Shown here: positions 35,464 through 44,340 of the stretch, piece by piece
Layout of the letters: every line of letters starts with the position of its first letter
Numbering within the stretch: position 1 is the first letter of the stretch
DNA from: Aquimixticola soesokkakensis
GTDB lineage: Bacteria; Pseudomonadota; Alphaproteobacteria; Rhodobacterales; Rhodobacteraceae
Assembly (NCBI RefSeq): GCF_900172375.1
Contig: NZ_FWFS01000005.1
Coordinates: 1 to 64,000, forward strand
DNA length: 64,000 nucleotides
Reading direction: 5' to 3'
Notes under the pieces: generated by a model
The model's database searches: none
Seen by the model: the letters and a program-made list of their open reading frames with translations, nothing else
Told to the model about the DNA's origin: nothing
Position numbers and translations under genes: made by a program

Positions 35464-35587
35464 CGAAAGACAGGCACGCTGGCCCGAAAGATAGGGCGCT
35501 GGCCCGAAAGATAGGTGCGCGCGCAGACAGGTATGCTGGAAGATGGGCACGCTTGAAGACAGGCACGCTTGAAGACAGGCATGCGGG
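35464..35587. repeat. Degenerate tandem repeats between rseP and bamA
   Basis: An 18-bp unit GCTGGCCCGAAAGATAGG occurs at 35478-35495 and 35498-35515. A 15-bp unit GCTTGAAGACAGGCA occurs at 35551-35565 and 35567-35581, and several variants of GACAGGYAYGCTKG fill the rest. Frames on both strands translate to low-complexity text, so I consider it non-coding. With the flanks it makes up the 346 bases between rseP and the micro-membrane gene. Confidence 0.8.
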
Positions 35588-35742
35588 GGGGGCTGCCCTG
35601 AAAACGCCACAATTGCGCACCACGAATGCCGCAAAGGTTGCATAGCAAGGTCTCAGCGCAGGAACGCACTTGCGCGTTTTCGCAGCCGCCCGTCGGGCCC
35701 TCTGGAAAGGGTCCCCCCGGCCCCCTGTTCAGGAGTGACCAC

Positions 35743-35880
35743 ATGACCGCAATTCAGGCCAGCTACCGCAGCTTGTCGCTTCTTGCCGATCTGAACTGGG
35801 ACCGTTTGCTTTATGGCGCAACGATTGTGTTGGCGCTGTATACGGGCAGTCAGCTTGGCACTGTGCTGATGGCCCCCTAG
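35743..35880 (+). CDS. 45-residue membrane protein between rseP and bamA
   Basis: The ATG has AGGAG at ideal spacing (35731-35735). The product MTAIQASYRSLSLLADLNWD continues RLLYGATIVLALYTGSQLGT with one membrane helix at about 24-42. I recall similar micro-proteins in other Rhodobacteraceae, but no function. Its place in the envelope-stress cluster suggests a role at the inner membrane; this is position-based inference only. Confidence 0.7.
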   Translation: MTAIQASYRSLSLLADLNWDRLLYGATIVLALYTGSQLGTVLMAP

Positions 35881-36012
35881 GGGCGGCGAGGGCGCGCGCC
35901 CCCGGCCCGGCTGACATCAGCAAAGTTTCGCCGATTTCCCCCAAGGATGCGTTCAAACCCTGTCATATTGACGACACCCTCGCGGTCAGTGACCGACGGG
36001 GGCTTTGGGTTT

Positions 36013-36041
36013 TTGACAAGCCCTGCGGATACAGGTACTCA
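36013..36041 (+). promoter_or_regulatory. Possible sigma-70 type promoter for bamA
   Basis: TTGACA at 36013-36018 is followed after 17 bases by TACTCA at 36036-36041, and transcription would start about 25 bases before the bamA start. A small palindrome CGGTCAGTGACCG lies upstream at 35983-35995. The -10 is a weak match. Confidence 0.4.
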
Positions 36042-36073
36042 ACAAGAAAAACACGGGACAGGTGAGCACGCCT

Positions 36074-38425
36074 ATGACGCTTTCGCGCAACCGCATTCTT
36101 GCGACGACTTCGACGAGCCTGCGGGCTTTTGCACTGGCAAGCACGGCATTGACGGTCTCGCCGTTGGTGCTTCCTCAACTGGGACTGACCACGGCCTTTC
36201 AGGCTGAGGCGCAAAGTTTTGCCTTCAACACGGTGCGCGTCGAGGGCAACGGGCGCGTGGCCACCGACACGGTCCTGTCCTACGCCGGGATTGCGCGCGG
36301 TCAGACGGTCAGCGGCGCAGAGCTGAACGATGCCTATCAAAGCGTCGTCGCCTCGGGGCTGTTTGAAACCGTTGAATTCACGCCCCAGGGATCGACGCTT
36401 GTCATCCGCGTGAGCGAATATCCCACGGTGAACGCCATTTCCATCGAGGGAAATGCGCGGATGAAGGATGACGATCTGCTGCCCATTCTGGGCACCCAGG
36501 TCCGGCGCGTCTATTCGCCCACGCAGCTCGAAAACGATGCCGCCGCCATTGCCGAAGTCTATGAGGTCAAGGGCCGTCTGGCTGCCACAGTGACACCGCG
36601 AATCATTCGCCGCGACCAGAACCGCGTCGATGTGGTGTTCGAAGTGACCGAGGGCAAAGTCGTCGAGGTCGAGCGCCTCAGCTTTGTCGGCAACCGCAGT
36701 TTCTCCGACGGGCGTTTGCGCCGTGTTCTGGAAACCAAACAGGCCGGTTTCCTGCGCGCCATCATCCAGCGCGACACGTTTTCGCCTGCGCGTCTGGATT
36801 TCGACAAACAGGTGCTCACCGATTTCTACACCTCGCGCGGCTATGTCGACTTTCAAATTCTCGATGTGAATGCCGAGTTTACCCGTGACCGTTCGGCCTA
36901 TTTCCTGACCTTCTCGCTGCAGGAAGGCCAGAGTTTCGACTTTGGCAATGTCACCGTCTCCTCGGAGATCGCGGGGGTCGATGCCAGCGCCTATGCGGAT
37001 GTGATCAATGTGCGCGCGGGGCAGACCTATTCGCCCGTGGCCATCGAAACCGTCATCAGCCGCATGGAAGCCGTCGCCGAGCGCGAGGGTGTCGATTTCC
37101 TCAACATCGAGCCGCGCGTGACCCGCAACGACCGCGCCCAGACGCTGGATGTCGACTTCGTGCTGACCCGTGGTCCGCGCGTTTTTGTGGAACGCATCGA
37201 TGTGCAGGGCAATGTCACCACGCTTGACCGCGTTGTGCGCCAGCAGTTCGACACGGTTGAGGGCGATCCTTTCAACCCCCGCGAGATCCGCAAGGCCGCC
37301 AGCCGTATCCGCGCGCTTGGCTTCTTTTCCGATGCCAGCGTCAATGCGCGCGAAGGCTCCAGCCCCGATCAGGTGGTGGTCAATGTCGATGTGACCGAAC
37401 AGCCCACGGGCAGCTTCTCGATCGGCGGCAACTACTCGATTTCCGACGGGTTCAACCTTGTGGCTTCCTATTCCGAGCGCAACTTTCTGGGCCGTGGCCA
37501 GACCCTTTCGTTCGATCTGACCACCCAGCTTGATGACGGCTCGCTCAGCTTCAATTTCCTTGAGCCGCGCTTTTTGGGGCGCAATGTCGGCTTTGGTTTG
37601 AACGCCTATTATCGCAATGTGAACTACAGCTACGCGGATTTCGGTGTCGATACCTACGGTTTCTCGCCGGAATTGACCTTTCCGCTGTCTGAAAATGCCC
37701 GTCTGGCGGTGAATTACGAAATTTCGCGCGACGAGGTGACGCTGGATTCCGACGGCACTGTGCCCGCCTATATCCAGAAAGACATCGACCAGGGGATGGT
37801 GACCGAAAGCACCGTTGGCTATGCCTTGAGCTATGACAACCGCCGCTCCGGTCTGAACCCCGATGCGGGCATCGTGCTGCGCTTTGGTCAGGATTATTCC
37901 GGCGCGGGGGGGGATGTCGAATTCCTCAAAACCAACGCAACCGCTGCCGCCGAGACCAAAGTGTTCAACGGGGATGTGACCCTGCGGGCGATCCTTGAAG
38001 GGGGCCATGTCGAAAGCTTTGACGAGAACGGCACCCGTGTGACGGATCGCTACATGAACTCGCCCTCGATGATCCGTGGCTTCGAGCCGGGCGGCATCGG
38101 GCCGCGCGCGCAGGATGGCACGCCGCTGGGCGGCAATTCCTATGCCGTGCTGCGTCTGGAAAGCGAATTTCCCCTTGGTTTGCCCGAAGAATACGGCATT
38201 TCGGGCGGTTTGTTTGTCGATTACGGCTCGGTCTGGGGCTTGGATGATTTTGGCGACATGAGCACCATCGACGGTCTGGATTTCACGCCGCGCGGTGTGG
38301 TCGGGGCGACGATCTTCTGGACGACGCCGCTGGGGCCGTTGCGCTTCAACTTCACCCATGCCTTCCAGAAAGAAGACTACGACGAAGAACAGACCTTTGA
38401 TCTGACCATTTCGACGAGCTTCTAG
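36074..38425 (+). CDS. bamA: Outer membrane protein assembly factor BamA
   Basis: BamA inserts beta-barrel proteins in the outer membrane. The 783-residue protein has a signal peptide (ends near TAFQAEAQ), five POTRA domains (first: FNTVRVEGNGRVATDTVLSY; last near RVFVERIDVQGNVTTLDRVV) and a C-terminal Omp85 barrel ending EQTFDLTISTSF, with the terminal Phe expected of barrels. The ATG at 36074 is chosen because AGGTGAG precedes it; a GTG at 36062 is also in frame. OmpH/Skp follows after one base. Confidence 0.96.
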   Translation: MTLSRNRILATTSTSLRAFALASTALTVSPLVLPQLGLTTAFQAEAQSFAFNTVRVEGNGRVATDTVLSYAGIARGQTVSGAELNDAYQSVVASGLFETVEFTPQGSTLVIRVSEYPTVNAISIEGNARMKDDDLLPILGTQVRRVYSPTQLENDAAAIAEVYEVKGRLAATVTPRIIRRDQNRVDVVFEVTEGKVVEVERLSFVGNRSFSDGRLRRVLETKQAGFLRAIIQRDTFSPARLDFDKQVLTDFYTSRGYVDFQILDVNAEFTRDRSAYFLTFSLQEGQSFDFGNVTVSSEIAGVDASAYADVINVRAGQTYSPVAIETVISRMEAVAEREGVDFLNIEPRVTRNDRAQTLDVDFVLTRGPRVFVERIDVQGNVTTLDRVVRQQFDTVEGDPFNPREIRKAASRIRALGFFSDASVNAREGSSPDQVVVNVDVTEQPTGSFSIGGNYSISDGFNLVASYSERNFLGRGQTLSFDLTTQLDDGSLSFNFLEPRFLGRNVGFGLNAYYRNVNYSYADFGVDTYGFSPELTFPLSENARLAVNYEISRDEVTLDSDGTVPAYIQKDIDQGMVTESTVGYALSYDNRRSGLNPDAGIVLRFGQDYSGAGGDVEFLKTNATAAAETKVFNGDVTLRAILEGGHVESFDENGTRVTDRYMNSPSMIRGFEPGGIGPRAQDGTPLGGNSYAVLRLESEFPLGLPEEYGISGGLFVDYGSVWGLDDFGDMSTIDGLDFTPRGVVGATIFWTTPLGPLRFNFTHAFQKEDYDEEQTFDLTISTSF

Positions 38426-38426
38426 G

Positions 38427-39137
38427 ATGCGGGGCAGGGATCTGCTCGATGGCTTGGCCCTGCGCGTTCTGCGCGGGGCTTTGGTCGCTGTATGCGCAGC
38501 AGGCCCGCTGGGCGCGCAGGAGGCATCGACAGCGGCGCAGGCCACATCCGCGGCCAGTCAAGCAACCGGTGAGACAACCCCGTTTTTGCCGGTGCTGGTG
38601 TTCGATCAGGCACGGGTGCTTGAAAACTCGATTTTCGGCGCGGATTTGCAGCGCCGTGTTGCCACAGCGCGCGATGCGTTGATCGCGGAAAACGACAGCG
38701 TGCAGACCGCCTTGCAAGACGAGGAACTGGCCCTCACCGAGGCGCGCAAGACGCTTGCGGTCGAGGAGTTTCGCGCCAAGGCCGAAGCGTTTGATGCCAA
38801 AGTCGTGCGTATCCGCGCCGAACAGGATGCGAAATCCCAAGCCATCCAAACGCTTTACGAAGACGGTGTTGCCGCTTTCGATCTGGAATTGCGCCCCGTC
38901 CTGGCGGCCATCGCACGCGATTTTGGCGCGCTGGTGATGCTGGAACGCGGGCAGGTGTTCTTGCTGTCCGATAGCGTCGATGTGTCGGCGCAGGCGGTGG
39001 AAATGTTGAACGCACGCGCGCGTGCCCAAGGGTTGAGCGCCCCCGATGGCGCGCCAGATAGCGGTCCCGCGAATGGAACCGAGGGCGCATCAGACCTGCT
39101 TGATGCCCCGATTGTCCCTGACCCAAGCGCAAATTGA
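38427..39137 (+). CDS. OmpH/Skp family periplasmic chaperone
   Basis: The 236-residue protein has a signal peptide (through GPLGAQEA), then a short beta segment (LPVLVFDQARVLENSIFGADLQ) and a long helical arm (about 85-150) rich in Glu, Ala and Lys, as in Skp, which holds unfolded outer membrane proteins. A C-terminal low-complexity Pro/Ala/Ser tail is extra. It starts right after bamA and is followed by fabZ with no lpxD between; in most proteobacteria lpxD lies there. Confidence 0.88.
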   Translation: MRGRDLLDGLALRVLRGALVAVCAAGPLGAQEASTAAQATSAASQATGETTPFLPVLVFDQARVLENSIFGADLQRRVATARDALIAENDSVQTALQDEELALTEARKTLAVEEFRAKAEAFDAKVVRIRAEQDAKSQAIQTLYEDGVAAFDLELRPVLAAIARDFGALVMLERGQVFLLSDSVDVSAQAVEMLNARARAQGLSAPDGAPDSGPANGTEGASDLLDAPIVPDPSAN

Positions 39138-39208
39138 GCCGTCACGCGCTTGTCATAAAGCGCGCGGATTGCTAGATACGTTCGACTGAGATTGCAAGAG
39201 GACGCCCG

Positions 39209-39667
39209 ATGCCCGAGACCTTGAAAACCGCAGATATCGATCTGATTCAGCGGATTATTCCGCACCGTTACCCGTTTCTGCTGGTGGATCGTGTGGTCGA
39301 CATCGACGGCTCCAAGACCTGCACAGGTCTTAAGAATGTGACCTTCAACGAGCCGCATTTTCAGGGCCATTTCCCGGGCGCACCGATCATGCCCGGCGTG
39401 ACGATCATCGAAGCGATGGCCCAGACATCGGCGGTGATGGTGGGCGTGGACCTCGATCTCGCGGATAAAGACTTTTTGGTCTATTTCATGAATATCGAAA
39501 GCGCGAAATTTCGCCGCAAGGTCGTGCCCGGCGATGTGCTGAAAATGCACATCACCACCAAGCGCGGCGGCGGCAAGGTCTGGAAGTTCGAAGGCCGTGC
39601 CGAAGTGGACGGGGAACTGGCCTGCGAGGCCTCCTTCACCGCGATGATGGACCTCCCCAAAGACTAA
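39209..39667 (+). CDS. fabZ: 3-hydroxyacyl-ACP dehydratase FabZ
   Basis: FabZ dehydrates 3-hydroxyacyl-ACP in fatty-acid synthesis and balances the pool used for lipid A. The 152-residue hot-dog protein has [28 protein letters not shown] with catalytic His, and EAMAQ with Glu. AAGAGGA lies before the ATG. Next in line is lpxA. Confidence 0.97.
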   Translation: MPETLKTADIDLIQRIIPHRYPFLLVDRVVDIDGSKTCTGLKNVTFNEPHFQGHFPGAPIMPGVTIIEAMAQTSAVMVGVDLDLADKDFLVYFMNIESAKFRRKVVPGDVLKMHITTKRGGGKVWKFEGRAEVDGELACEASFTAMMDLPKD

Positions 39668-39757
39668 CAGTATCAAAGGGCGCGGGACTGTCTCGCGCCT
39701 TTCTACGCTGTGGGCCGCTCTGGCCCCGAGCTTTCGCCCCAGCCTTTGGAGACCCCG

Positions 39758-40555
39758 ATGAGCATCCATCCCAGCGCCACGATCCACCCCTCCAGCGTGA
39801 TCGAAGAGGGAGCCGTGATCGGCGCGGGCTGCACGATCGGCCCGTTCTGCCTTGTGGGTCCCAAAGTCGTTCTGGCCGAAAATGTCACCCTCAAAAGCCA
39901 TGTTGTCGTGACGGGGCGCACCGATGTGGGCGAGGGCAGCGAAATTTTTCAATTCGCCTCCGTCGGGGAAGTACCGCAGGACCTGAAATATGCGGGGGAG
40001 GATTCGCGGCTGGTCATCGGCAAGCGCAACCGCATCCGCGAGGGCGCGACCCTCAACCTTGGCACGCAGGGCGGGGGCGGGGTGACCACGGTGGGCGACG
40101 ATTGCCTCTTTATGACCGGCGCGCATGTGGGCCATGACTGTGTGATTGGCAACCGCGTGATCGTGGTGAACCAATCGGCCGTCGCGGGGCATTGCCACAT
40201 CGGGGATGACGTGATCATCGGCGGGCTGTCGGGCATCCATCAATGGGTGCGCGTGGGGCATGGCGCGATCATCGGCGCGGTGACGATGGTCACGGCGGAT
40301 GTGCTGCCCTACGGGTTGGTGCAGGGGCCACGCGGTGAATTGGACGGGCTGAACCTTGTGGGGCTCAAGCGGCGCGGGGTTGCGCGCGCCGACATCACGG
40401 CCCTGCGTGCGGCGCTGCAGATGCTGCGCCAGGGCGAGGGCAGTTTCCAGGACCGCGCGACGCGTCTGGGCGAGGAAACCGATAGCGATTATGTGCGCGA
40501 GATTGTCGATTTCATCCTCGGCCCGTCTGATCGCCATTTCCTGACCCCGAGCTGA
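39758..40555 (+). CDS. lpxA: UDP-N-acetylglucosamine acyltransferase
   Basis: LpxA transfers a 3-hydroxyacyl chain to UDP-GlcNAc, the first step of lipid A. The 265-residue protein has hexapeptide repeats from IHPSATIHPSSVIEEGAVIG, with catalytic His in MTGAHVGHDC, and a helical C-terminal domain. The start at 39758 has GGAG upstream; an in-frame start at 39710 has none. Confidence 0.96.
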   Translation: MSIHPSATIHPSSVIEEGAVIGAGCTIGPFCLVGPKVVLAENVTLKSHVVVTGRTDVGEGSEIFQFASVGEVPQDLKYAGEDSRLVIGKRNRIREGATLNLGTQGGGGVTTVGDDCLFMTGAHVGHDCVIGNRVIVVNQSAVAGHCHIGDDVIIGGLSGIHQWVRVGHGAIIGAVTMVTADVLPYGLVQGPRGELDGLNLVGLKRRGVARADITALRAALQMLRQGEGSFQDRATRLGEETDSDYVREIVDFILGPSDRHFLTPS

Positions 40556-40562
40556 GGCCGCC

Positions 40563-41375
40563 ATGCCCCGTCCCGCCATGCCTCTTTCAGCCATGCCCCG
40601 CACGGCCATCATTGCTGGCACCGGTGATTTGCCGGTCCAGCTTGCAGGGCAGCTTGAGAACCCCGTTTATGTGACCTTCGATGACAGCCCGCCGCCCGAT
40701 GGCGTTGTTCCACAGGCGGCGCGGATTGAAAAATTAGGGCGTCTGTTCAAGGATTTGAAGGCGCTTGGCGTGAGCGAGGTCTGTTTTGCAGGGGCCATGG
40801 TGCGCCCCCAGATCAACCCGTTGCTGCTGGATCGTCACGCGCTGAGACTGGCGGCGAAATTGCCCAAGGGCGATGATGCGCTGCTGCGCGAAGTGCTGGC
40901 GGTGTTCGAGGAAAGCGGTTTTGCCATTCGCGGTGCGCTGGACATTGCCCCTGCGCTGGCGCTGCCTGCGGGGACGCTTTGGGGGCGCAAACCGAGCGCG
41001 GGGGACCTTGAGGATGCGCAAAAGGCGCGCGCTGTGATCGACGCTCTGGCCGCGCAGGACGTGGGCCAGGGGGCGGTTGTTGCGGGCGGGCTGGTGATCG
41101 GGATCGAGACGCTGCAAGGCACCAATGCGCTGCTGAAATTTGTGGGCGAGACGCCCAAGCGCCTGCGCCGCGCCAAAGGCGTCTTTGTCAAACAGCCCAA
41201 ATCGGGACAGGATTTACGCATTGATGCCCCCGCGATCGGCCCCAAAACCATACAGGCGGTGACACAGGCCGGACTTGCGGGCCTCGTCATCGCGGCCAAT
41301 CGGACTATAGTCTTGCAACAGGCCGCCACCCGTGCGGCGATCGAGGAGGCAGGACTGTTCCTGAAAGCGGAATGA
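40563..41375 (+). CDS. lpxI: UDP-2,3-diacylglucosamine pyrophosphatase LpxI
   Basis: LpxI (DUF1009) replaces LpxH in alphaproteobacteria and cleaves UDP-diacylglucosamine to lipid X. The 270-residue protein has TAIIAGTGDLPVQLAGQL, the GRLFKDLKALGVSEVCFAG region, KGVFVKQPKSGQDLRIDAPAIG and AGLAGLVIAANRTIVL. Three in-frame ATGs lie in the first 30 bases (40563, 40578, 40593), produced by a near 15-bp repeat; the first is given. It overlaps lpxB by four bases. Confidence 0.93.
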   Translation: MPRPAMPLSAMPRTAIIAGTGDLPVQLAGQLENPVYVTFDDSPPPDGVVPQAARIEKLGRLFKDLKALGVSEVCFAGAMVRPQINPLLLDRHALRLAAKLPKGDDALLREVLAVFEESGFAIRGALDIAPALALPAGTLWGRKPSAGDLEDAQKARAVIDALAAQDVGQGAVVAGGLVIGIETLQGTNALLKFVGETPKRLRRAKGVFVKQPKSGQDLRIDAPAIGPKTIQAVTQAGLAGLVIAANRTIVLQQAATRAAIEEAGLFLKAE

Positions 41376-42553
41376 CATTGAAAGTATTCATCATTGCAGG
41401 CGAGCCGTCAGGGGACCAACTGGGCGCGGCTGTCATGGCGGGCCTGCGTGAGCTGACCGCTGCGGGCGGCGACTCGGGCGTCGACACGGGCGTCGAATTT
41501 CGCGGGATCGGCGGCGATGCGATGCAGGCGGCGGGCCTGAGCTCGCTGTTCGACATGTCGGAACTGTCGGTGATGGGCCTTGCCGAAGTGCTGCCCAAAT
41601 ACGGCCATCTGGTGCGCCGCAAGGATGAAACCGCGAATGCGATCGTGAAATGGCACCCCGATCTGGTGCTGACCATCGACAGCCCCGATTTCTGCCTGCG
41701 GGTCGTCGAGGCGGCGCGCAAACAAGTGCCCGACCTGCGGTTTGCCCATTACGTGGCGCCGACGGTCTGGGCCTGGCGTCCCGAACGCGCTGCGAAAATG
41801 AAGCGCACGGTGGATCAGGTACTGGCACTGTTTCCCTTCGAGCCGCCACATTTCCAACGCGAGGGCCTGCGCTGCGATTTTGTGGGCCATCCGGTGGTGG
41901 CCCAACCCCAAGCCAGCGCAGCCGAGATCGCGACCTTTCGCAGCGCCCACGGCCTGAAAGACCGCCCCTTGGTTCTGGTGCTTCCCGGGTCGCGCAGAGG
42001 CGAAGTCAACCGGCTCGCCCCGACCTTTGGTGCAGCACTTGGCTATTTCGCCCAAAGCCACCCCAACGCGGCCTATGTTTTGCCCGTGGCGGGGGCTGTG
42101 GCGGAGGATGTCAAACGGCTGGTCGCAGACTGGCCTGTAAAGCCGATCCTCATTGCGGCCAATGATGCGGCGCGCAAACGCGCGGCATTTGGCGCGGCTG
42201 ATGTGGCGCTTGCCGCCTCCGGCACCGTCAGTTTGGAACTTGCGGCGGCCCGCACGCCGATGGTGGTGGCCTATGACATGAACTGGCTTACCCGCCAGAT
42301 CGTGAAACGCAAACTTCTGGTCGATACGGTCACTTTGGTGAACCTTGTCAGCGAGACCCGCGTGGTGCCGGAATTTTTGGGCGAGCGCTGCCAGCCCGGG
42401 CCAATTGCCTTGGAACTGGGACGTGTGATGGACGCCCCAGAGGATCAGTACAGCGCGCTCGATGTGACGATGGAACGCCTGGGGCGGGGCGGAGAAGCGC
42501 CGGGACTGCGGGCGGCGCGTGCCTTGCTGGAGGGGATGCCGGTAAAATCGTGA
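41372..42553 (+). CDS. lpxB: Lipid-A-disaccharide synthase
   Basis: LpxB joins UDP-diacylglucosamine and lipid X. The 393-residue protein has IIAGEPSGDQLGAAVM, FRGIGGDAMQAAGL, the VVxxGLAEVLPKYG-like region, HYVAPTVWAWRPERA, VLPGSRRGEV and ASGTVSLELAAARTPMVVAY. It ends the plus-strand envelope cluster, with a terminator 45 bases later. Confidence 0.96.
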   Translation: MTLKVFIIAGEPSGDQLGAAVMAGLRELTAAGGDSGVDTGVEFRGIGGDAMQAAGLSSLFDMSELSVMGLAEVLPKYGHLVRRKDETANAIVKWHPDLVLTIDSPDFCLRVVEAARKQVPDLRFAHYVAPTVWAWRPERAAKMKRTVDQVLALFPFEPPHFQREGLRCDFVGHPVVAQPQASAAEIATFRSAHGLKDRPLVLVLPGSRRGEVNRLAPTFGAALGYFAQSHPNAAYVLPVAGAVAEDVKRLVADWPVKPILIAANDAARKRAAFGAADVALAASGTVSLELAAARTPMVVAYDMNWLTRQIVKRKLLVDTVTLVNLVSETRVVPEFLGERCQPGPIALELGRVMDAPEDQYSALDVTMERLGRGGEAPGLRAARALLEGMPVKS

Positions 42554-42597
42554 CACATTCTTTGCGCTGAAAGGTCAGCGAAATTCTGCAGGCATGC

Positions 42598-42629
42598 AAA
42601 AAGGGGCCACATGCTGCGGCCCCTTTTGT
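42598..42629. terminator. Terminator of the lpx cluster
   Basis: An 11-bp stem AAAAAGGGGCC/GGCCCCTTTTG with a 9-base loop, A-rich before and T-rich after, works for both the plus-strand lpxB and the convergent mnmA. Confidence 0.9.
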
Positions 42630-42689
42630 TGTCTTTGATCCGGTTATTTTCAAAATTCCGGTGATTTTAACCCTGCAAGGCGGGGCGGC

Positions 42690-43835
42690 TCAATAGCCGC
42701 GCCAGATCCAGCCCCCCCCGAAAATCCGGCTGGAGGCATCGTCGTAGAAGACACAGGCCTGACCGGGCGAGACGCCTTCCTCGGCGACGACAAGTTCCAC
42801 CTCGGCTTCGGTTTCGGAAATGGGCCGGATGATCGCATCGCGCGGCGGGCGGGTCGAGCGCACTTTGACGCCCATGTGCCATTCCGTGCGCGCGGTGAAG
42901 GGTTCATCGCCAAGCCAGTTGATCTCGCGTACCGGGATCTTGCGCGTGGCCAGCAATTCTTTGGGGCCGACGATGACGCGATGCGCCTCGACATCCAGCT
43001 TCACCACATACAGCGGCTCGCTCAGCCCGCCGATCCCCAGCCCCCGCCGCTGGCCAACGGTGTAGTGCAAGACGCCATTGTGGGTGCCCAGCACATTGCC
43101 CTCCATATCGACGATCTCGCCGGGTTCTGCCGCGCCGGGGCGCAGTTTCTCGATCACGCTGGCATAATTGCCATCGGGCACGAAACAGATGTCCTGACTG
43201 TCGGGCTTGTCGGCCACCGCCAATCCGTATTTCGCCGCCAGGGCGCGGGTTTCGGCTTTGGACGCCAAATGTCCCAGAGGAAAGCGCAGATAGGACAGTT
43301 GCTCGGGGGTCGTGGAAAAGAGGAAATAGCTCTGGTCGCGATTCGCATCGGCGGCCGAGTGCAACTCTGCGCCGTGATTTCCCGCCTTGCGCTGGATATA
43401 ATGTCCGGTTGCCATACAATCCGCATCCAGATCCTTGGCGGTATTCAGCAGGTCCTTGAACTTCACGCGCTCGTTGCAGCGGATGCAGGGCACGGGGGTG
43501 GCGCCCGCCAGATAGCTATCTGCAAATTCGTCGATCACCGCGTCCTTGAAGACGTTTTCATAGTCGAGCACATAGTGGGGAAAGCCCATTTCCTCGGCCA
43601 CGCGGCGGGCATCGTGAATGTCGCGCCCGGCACAGCAGGCCCCCTTTTTTGCAAGGGCCGCGCCGTGGTCATAAAGCTGGAGCGTCACGCCCACCACATC
43701 GTATCCTTCCTCCTTCAACTGCGCGGCCACGACCGAGCTGTCGACGCCGCCCGACATCGCCACGACAACGCGTGTCTCGGCGGGGGGCTTGGCGAAACCA
43801 AGGGAGTTGAGCGGGTGTTTGCTGTCCAGAGCCAT
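42690..43835 (-). CDS. mnmA: tRNA-specific 2-thiouridylase MnmA
   Basis: MnmA adds sulfur to U34 of Lys, Glu and Gln tRNAs. The 381-residue protein has the PP-loop [15 protein letters not shown], the active cysteines in [13 protein letters not shown] and in [12 protein letters not shown], and [10 protein letters not shown]. The ATG at 43835 has AAGGA upstream. The first 20 residues before the PP-loop are a short extension. Confidence 0.95.
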   Translation of the reverse strand: MALDSKHPLNSLGFAKPPAETRVVVAMSGGVDSSVVAAQLKEEGYDVVGVTLQLYDHGAALAKKGACCAGRDIHDARRVAEEMGFPHYVLDYENVFKDAVIDEFADSYLAGATPVPCIRCNERVKFKDLLNTAKDLDADCMATGHYIQRKAGNHGAELHSAADANRDQSYFLFSTTPEQLSYLRFPLGHLASKAETRALAAKYGLAVADKPDSQDICFVPDGNYASVIEKLRPGAAEPGEIVDMEGNVLGTHNGVLHYTVGQRRGLGIGGLSEPLYVVKLDVEAHRVIVGPKELLATRKIPVREINWLGDEPFTARTEWHMGVKVRSTRPPRDAIIRPISETEAEVELVVAEEGVSPGQACVFYDDASSRIFGGGWIWRGY

Positions 43836-43966
43836 GAACAAATCCTTTCCGGAAAGAGCAAGTAATATAGGAAAATCCTACCTATTCTCAAGGGGCGGTT
43901 TCATGCCGCATTAAGACGATTGGCCCACAGTCACCTTTGCGAGACGAATAAAGGGGGTGTGACCCA

Positions 43967-44245
43967 ATGTATCTAAGAAAAGTAGACGGCCCGCGCGCTG
44001 TGACCCTGCCCGATGGCACCGTCATGACCCGTGCGGATTTACCGCCGGCCCAAACGCGGCGTTGGGTGGCGTCGCGCAAGGCTGCGGTCGTCAAGGGCGT
44101 GGCCTATGGGCTGATTCCCTTGTCGGAGGCGCTTAGCCTCTATGGGCTGAGCGAAGAGGAGTTCAACGCATGGCGCGATGCGATTCAAAGCCATGGCGAG
44201 GCGGCCCTGAAGGCCACAAATGTGCAAAAATACCGACAACCTTGA
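43967..44245 (+). CDS. sciP: CtrA inhibitor SciP (DUF1153)
   Basis: The 92-residue helical protein (TLPDGTVMTRADLPPAQTRR, WVASRKAAVVKGVAYGLI, LSLYGLSEEEFNAWRDAIQS) matches SciP, which in Caulobacter blocks CtrA-dependent transcription in G1. It lies directly upstream of ctrA, as expected in Rhodobacteraceae. The spacer upstream, shared with mnmA, contains the palindrome TAGGAAAATCCTA at 43868-43880. Confidence 0.92.
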   Translation: MYLRKVDGPRAVTLPDGTVMTRADLPPAQTRRWVASRKAAVVKGVAYGLIPLSEALSLYGLSEEEFNAWRDAIQSHGEAALKATNVQKYRQP

Positions 44246-44272
44246 GTTGAAATCACAATTTGGTTAAAGCTA

Positions 44273-44287
44273 GTAACGTGTAGTTAA
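44273..44287 (+). promoter_or_regulatory. CtrA-like binding box upstream of ctrA
   Basis: GTAA-N7-TTAA (44273-44287) differs from the CtrA consensus TTAA-N7-TTAA at one base. It lies within a larger inverted arrangement of GGTTAA (44262-44267) and TTAACC (44284-44289). It is 54 bases before the ctrA start and fits direct autoregulation. Confidence 0.55.
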
Positions 44288-44340
44288 CCATTTTGCGTCA
44301 GTCTAAATGGTGAACGAATGACGCAGTGGAGACCGAGTAT

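Noticed and set aside
33996-35744. 582-residue open frame opposite rseP
   Set aside because: Antisense shadow of rseP extended through the repeat spacer; low-complexity end.
35963-38545. 860-residue open frame on the minus strand
   Set aside because: Antisense shadow of bamA; its composition follows from the codon bias of bamA and no motif is seen.
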